From UBA7672 sp040398465 (GTDB lineage: Bacteria > Pseudomonadota > Alphaproteobacteria > Caulobacterales > Hyphomonadaceae), in contig JBBAUA010000005.1 of the NCBI GenBank assembly GCA_040398465.1, forward strand, positions 41,067 to 105,066: 64,000 nucleotides of DNA. The letters are read 5' to 3'. The position numbers and the translations under genes were made by a program. The notes beneath the pieces were generated by a model, which was not told where the DNA came from, searched no databases, and saw nothing but the letters and a program-made list of their open reading frames with translations. Below are positions 60,368-64,000 of the stretch, one piece after another. Positions within the stretch are counted from its first letter, which is position 1. Each line of letters begins with the position of its first letter.

Positions 60368-60886
60368 TCACGGCGGCAGCCTGCAGCTCACGATATGCCG
60401 GCCTTTCTGCCCCTTGCCGACAGACGCCAGCAAGGTCTGACCCGGCTGCAGGTCCTCGATCCCGATCTTCCGCACCACCACCATGTGGATGAAGATGTCC
60501 TCCGGATCGTCGCGCCGCTGCACGAAGCCATAGCCCTTCGTGCGGTTGAACCACTTCACCAGCACCACTTCCACCGGCCCTTCGGCCTCAGCAACGCCAG
60601 CGGCCTCGCCGGCCGACAGTTCGAGCACTTCATTGACCTGGTAACCCCGGTCCCGGGTCGCCACATGGCAGACGATTCGCGCCCCTTCAGGGGCGCTGTC
60701 GACGCCGTATTTTCGCATCACCGATATGTGGAGCAGAACGTCTCGCTTCAGCCCGCCGCCGGCCGCGCCCCCCTCGGGAACCACGAACCCATAGCCCTTG
60801 GCGGCGTCGAACCACTTCACGCGGCCCTCGACCCTGATCACCTCTTCAGGCGCTGCGTCATTTGTCGGATTTTCAAGCGGCTGCAT
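60368..60886 (-). CDS. Cold-shock protein with two CSD domains
   Basis: 172 aa. Two cold-shock domains: first VEGRVKWFDAAKGYGFVVPE (about 19-38) and second VVLVKWFNRTKGYGFVQRRD (about 106-125), each with its RNP1-like KGYGFV. The double form is typical of alphaproteobacteria. Binds single-stranded nucleic acid, probably as an RNA chaperone. Followed by DUF192. Confidence 0.93.
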   Translation of the reverse strand: MQPLENPTNDAAPEEVIRVEGRVKWFDAAKGYGFVVPEGGAAGGGLKRDVLLHISVMRKYGVDSAPEGARIVCHVATRDRGYQVNEVLELSAGEAAGVAEAEGPVEVVLVKWFNRTKGYGFVQRRDDPEDIFIHMVVVRKIGIEDLQPGQTLLASVGKGQKGRHIVSCRLPP

Positions 60887-61057
60887 CCAGCACGGGCTCC
60901 CCAGCCCGATGACTGTAGCATGACAAATTCGCGCGGGAAGATGCTTCCCGACGCGATTATGAGGCTGTGATCACGCTGCCGCGATAAGCAGCAACAACAC
61001 GTTGCACAGGAGCATCAACGCCAACCAGCGCGGTAATCCCGAGCCGAGACAAACCGC

Positions 61058-61132
61058 TGGCAGTCCCTAGGGGAGTCGAACCCCTCTTCCCTGGTTGAAA
61101 ACCAGATGTCCTAACCGATAGACGAAGGGACC
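61058..61132 (-). tRNA. tRNA-Glu (anticodon TTC)
   Basis: Minus strand. Acceptor GGTCCCT pairs with AGGGACT, anticodon stem CTGGT/ACCAG with loop TTTTCAA (anticodon TTC), T-arm GAGGGGTTCGACTCCCCT, and encoded CCA. Confidence 0.95.
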
Positions 61133-61182
61133 ACGCGGCGGAGTTCGGCGATATAGCTGCATCGCCCAGACCGCGCAAGCGG

Positions 61183-62667
61183 TCAGGATCGGGTGTCCAG
61201 CGCCTCCGCCGACAGGCGGCCGGCCAGCGCCTTCGCCTCGGCCATCTCCGACACAAACCGCGCATATTCAAGCGCTTTTGCGTCCTCGTCGGGCAGGCGT
61301 AACAGGAATGAGGGGTGCACCGTCACGAAAACCGGAGCCCCCTGCAGCGTCTTGATTATCCGGCCCCTCACCGCATGAAGCGGCCCATTGTGCCCTGCAA
61401 TCGAGGCTGCTGCCGTGGCACCCAGCGCCACCGTCAGCCATGGCTGCACCAGCGCCAGCTCGTGGCGAACCCACCAACGGCAGGCTTCGACCTCCCCGGC
61501 ATTGGGCTTGGAGTGAATGCGCCGCTTGCCGCGCGGTTCGAATTTGAGGTGCTTTACCGCATTGGTGAGGAACGCCTCGTCCCGCGCGACGCCCGCCTCC
61601 TTCAGTGCGCGATCAAGAAGATGCCCTGCCGGGCCGACGAATGGCCGCCCTGCCAGATCCTCCTGATCCCCCGGCTGCTCGCCGACCAAGGCCAGCAACG
61701 GCCGATCCGTTACGCCCTCACCCGGCACAACCTGCGTGGCCGGCCGCCACAGCGCGCACGCCCTGCACCCTGGCAAAGCAGCATTGAGCTCCGCCATCGA
61801 TGACGGCGCAGCCCTGCGATCGCTGACTCGCGCCGTCGCGGGCGAAGGCGCCTCCGGCATGATCCGCGCTGCGGCTGCCCCTGCCCGCTTTCGCGGCGCG
61901 GTCGCCGCGGCCTCCACCATCTCGCCCGCACGCGATGACGCCGCCGCCACCAGCCCCGCAATCTCGCGCGTCTCCGGCATGTTCTTCCAGTAGAGTTTCG
62001 GCATCTCGCGCTTCATCGCCGCGATCTTCAGCCGCGCCGGATTGAACATAGCGCGATAGTATTCGCGCCAGTCATCGTCACGCGCATCCTCCGCCGGGAC
62101 ATCGCTGCGCTGGCCACCGGGACCGAATGTCACCTCGCCGCCGTCCCAGTGCACGCTCGCCTCCGGCGTCACGATCGACCAGCGCATGCCCGTGAACCGC
62201 CGAACGAAGAAATCCGCGCTCTCCGCCACGATGTGATGCTGCGGCTCGAACCACGCAACGAAGCGCGGCCCATCCTCCGTCGCAACTTCCTTGAAGCGAG
62301 CAAACGCATGCATCTTGTGCTCGTCGCGCCGCACCGCCTTGGCGAGATCGCGCAGCCGCGTCACATCCGCATCCGCCGCATCATCCATCAGCGCGCGATT
62401 GGCCTGCAGCCGCCACAGCACGCGGTACAGCAGCGCGAACCGCTCCCGCTCCGAATGCAGCACAGCCTTGCGCGCCACATCCACAAACCCGCGCGTCGCA
62501 TGCACCACGCCCGCGCCACCCACTGGCGTCTTGTCAGCAAACAGCCCCGGCGCCGCGGCGCCGTTCCACACCACCTGCTCCGGCGCCACACCAGCAAGTA
62601 CCAGCCCTCGCGCCTTGTCGCGCCATTGTCCGTACGTCGCGGCCCCGGGAAGCTCGACCGCAATCAC
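61183..62667 (-). CDS. UdgX-family uracil-DNA binding protein with N-terminal DUF4130-like domain
   Basis: 494 aa. The C-terminal 210 residues are a uracil-DNA glycosylase family 4-like domain: GEQPGDQEDLAGRPFVGPAG, and the UdgX signature loop KRRIHSKPNAGEV, whose His forms a covalent bond with the uracil-excised DNA in characterised UdgX proteins. The N-terminal 270 residues resemble the DUF4130 (TIGR03915-type) module (LYRVLWRLQANRALMDDAAD, FARFKEVATEDGPRFVAWFE). The stop codon of the radical-SAM gene overlaps its start (4 bases), so the two act together. It likely protects or repairs uracil-containing DNA. Confidence 0.9.
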   Translation of the reverse strand: MIAVELPGAATYGQWRDKARGLVLAGVAPEQVVWNGAAAPGLFADKTPVGGAGVVHATRGFVDVARKAVLHSERERFALLYRVLWRLQANRALMDDAADADVTRLRDLAKAVRRDEHKMHAFARFKEVATEDGPRFVAWFEPQHHIVAESADFFVRRFTGMRWSIVTPEASVHWDGGEVTFGPGGQRSDVPAEDARDDDWREYYRAMFNPARLKIAAMKREMPKLYWKNMPETREIAGLVAAASSRAGEMVEAAATAPRKRAGAAAARIMPEAPSPATARVSDRRAAPSSMAELNAALPGCRACALWRPATQVVPGEGVTDRPLLALVGEQPGDQEDLAGRPFVGPAGHLLDRALKEAGVARDEAFLTNAVKHLKFEPRGKRRIHSKPNAGEVEACRWWVRHELALVQPWLTVALGATAAASIAGHNGPLHAVRGRIIKTLQGAPVFVTVHPSFLLRLPDEDAKALEYARFVSEMAEAKALAGRLSAEALDTRS

Positions 62668-63875
62668 GCGAACAGCTCCATCTGCTCTACGCGCGGCGCC
62701 ACCCGTGACCGCAGGTCCTCCTCATCGCTCAGCTTCACCGGGCGCCAGTCGCGCGCGACGATGAAAGGCCGACACTTCGCCACCGACCGCGTCACCCGCG
62801 CGATATCCTCCAGCCCCAGCGTCCGCTGCCGCCGCGCCAGCACGATGCGATCCACCGCCTTCACGCCCAGCCCCGGCACGCGCAGCAGCATCTCGCGCTC
62901 GGCCGTGTTCACATCCACCGGAAAGGCCGACCGATGCGCCAGCGCCCACGCCAGCTTCGGATCGATCGCGAGGTCGAGCAGGCCGTCATTCCCCGTAACG
63001 ATCTCGTCCGCCGTGAAGCGATAGAACCGCATCATCCAGTCGGCCTGATACAGCCGATGCTCGCGCATCAACGGCGCAGCCTTCAATGGCAAGCGCGCAC
63101 TGGAATCCGGAATTGGACTGAATGCCGAATAGTAGACCCGCTTCAGCCCATATGACCCGTACAGATTCTTGCTGCTCGCCAGAATGTCCCGGTCGCTCGC
63201 AGCGTCCGCACCCACGATCATCTGCGTGCTCTGTCCCGCCGGCGCAAAGCTTGGCGCGCCGCGATCGCGCCCTTCATCGATGCCCAGGCGCACATGCGCC
63301 ATCGACTTGCGGATTATGTCGCCGCGCTTCTCCGGAGCGAGCAGCACAAGGCTCTCCTCCTTCGGCAGCTCCATGTTCACCGACACGCGGTCCGCATAGC
63401 GCCCCGCCTGCGCAAGCAATTCCGGGGACGCCCCCGCGATCAGCTTGAGATGAATGTACCCGCCGAACAGATGATCCTCGCGCAGGCTCCGCGCCACGCG
63501 CACCATCTCTTCCATCGTGTCGTCATGCGAGCGGATGATGCCCGAGGAGAGGAACAACCCCTCGATATAGTTCCGCTTGTAGAAGTCGATCGTCAGCTGG
63601 ACGACCTCATCGACCGTAAACTTCGCGCGCGCGACATTCGACGACCGCCGGTTGATGCAGTACGCGCAATCGTACAGGCACTGGTTCGTCAGCAGGATCT
63701 TCAGCAGCGACACGCACCGGCCGTCCGGCGTGTACGAGTGACAGATCCCCGTCCCCTCGTTCGACCCTATGCCGCGCGTGGCTTTGCTATCGCGCTTCTT
63801 GCCGCCACTCGACGAACACGACGCATCGTACTTCGCGGCGTCCGCCAGGATTTTCAGCTTGTCGATCAGGCGCAT
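62664..63875 (-). CDS. Putative DNA modification/repair radical SAM protein
   Basis: 403 aa from ATG 63875 (MRLIDKLKILADAAKYDASC). The radical-SAM motif CLYDCAYC (CxxxCxxC) is in LTNQCLYDCAYCINRRSSN. N-terminal Cys-containing block AAKYDASCSSSGG and IGSNEGTGICHSYTPDGRCV, and a helix-hairpin-helix-like C-terminus (LLRVPGLGVKAVDRIVLAR). Constant partner of the UdgX/DUF4130 protein in many genomes; no experimental function known to me. The start has a weak ribosome site. Confidence 0.88.
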   Translation of the reverse strand: MRLIDKLKILADAAKYDASCSSSGGKKRDSKATRGIGSNEGTGICHSYTPDGRCVSLLKILLTNQCLYDCAYCINRRSSNVARAKFTVDEVVQLTIDFYKRNYIEGLFLSSGIIRSHDDTMEEMVRVARSLREDHLFGGYIHLKLIAGASPELLAQAGRYADRVSVNMELPKEESLVLLAPEKRGDIIRKSMAHVRLGIDEGRDRGAPSFAPAGQSTQMIVGADAASDRDILASSKNLYGSYGLKRVYYSAFSPIPDSSARLPLKAAPLMREHRLYQADWMMRFYRFTADEIVTGNDGLLDLAIDPKLAWALAHRSAFPVDVNTAEREMLLRVPGLGVKAVDRIVLARRQRTLGLEDIARVTRSVAKCRPFIVARDWRPVKLSDEEDLRSRVAPRVEQMELFA

Positions 63876-63941
63876 TTGTTCTTGATATGTTCTTGATCGG
63901 GATGCAGCAACAACAAAGGTTAGGCGCGTCGGCATCGCCCC

Positions 63942-64000
63942 TCACGCCAGCGCGATATCTGCGACCTCGATCTGCACCTTGCCCGGCCCGCGCCACGTAT
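63942..64000 (-). CDS. C-terminal end of a gene cut by the window edge
   Basis: Eighteen codons plus the TGA stop at 63942-63944 are visible, reading TWRGPGKVQIEVADIALA. That is too little for identification. It lies directly upstream of the radical-SAM gene on the same strand. Confidence 0.35.
   Translation of the reverse strand, partial: TWRGPGKVQIEVADIALA

Noticed and set aside
60957..61271. 104-codon minus-strand ORF covering the tRNA-Glu
   Set aside because: It runs through a tRNA gene, so it is a chance reading.
1..64000. CRISPR arrays, rRNA operons, prophage or insertion-sequence genes
   Set aside because: None was seen: no regularly spaced direct repeats, no transposase or integrase motifs, and no rRNA sequence.

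Overview
The window is GC-rich, gene-dense chromosomal DNA from a Gram-negative bacterium, most likely an alphaproteobacterium (Caulobacterales/Hyphomonadaceae-like, a guess from gene content). Pointers to this are an NDUFS4-like complex I accessory subunit, a tandem cold-shock-domain protein, the order pyrB-pyrC'-plsY-dprA-topA-rnr, thrB/rnhA/peroxiredoxin in one neighbourhood, and palindromic dispersed repeats of the kind scattered through alphaproteobacterial genomes. No rRNA, CRISPR, prophage, plasmid or insertion-sequence genes are visible.

Layout. 1-5,954 (minus): a tightly coupled operon of HMG-CoA reductase, a UbiA-type prenyltransferase, a PEP-synthase-like phosphotransferase, a BtaA-like (DUF3419) AdoMet enzyme and a membrane protein cut by the window edge. 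Four junctions are overlaps or 2-base gaps. This is the best candidate for an undescribed pathway: a catalytically intact HMG-CoA reductase in a lineage expected to make isoprenoids by the MEP route, joined to lipid-modifying enzymes. 6.1-13.2 kb: lipocalin, then a ligase-associated MBL exonuclease and an ATP-dependent DNA ligase split by four unrelated genes. 13.2-21 kb: envelope genes (acyltransferase, lysozyme-like lipoprotein, MscS channel, Lpp-like lipoprotein, L,D-transpeptidase), a LuxR-type regulator, a PII protein fused to a ribbon-helix-helix-like domain, and a response regulator. 21-28.5 kb: sulfatase, thrB, rnhA, NfeD/SPFH pair, peroxiredoxin, YqgE. 28.6-31.2 kb: gatC and gatA with a DUF2199 gene between. 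31.3-46.4 kb: thioesterase, phosphatase, S41 peptidase, ruvX, transporter, then a housekeeping block pyrB-pyrC'-plsY-(glycosyltransferase)-dprA remnant-topA-rnr-nudix-rpmG. 46.4-54.3 kb (minus): membrane PQQ dehydrogenase and the prkA-yeaH-spoVR stress operon. 54.3-56.5 kb: a sparse stretch with decayed or orphan genes. 56.5-64 kb: three tRNAs, NDUFS4-like protein, cytochrome c, CbiX, an ArsR/SRPBCC pair followed by a truncated GST, DUF192, cold-shock protein, and a UdgX plus radical-SAM DNA-repair pair.

Several genes are broken: dprA (large internal loss), a GIY-YIG nuclease, a DUF6894 gene with an in-frame amber codon, and a GST. PyrC lacks its metal ligands and is probably the non-catalytic form. 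Names come from reading motifs and family resemblance; no database search was run.
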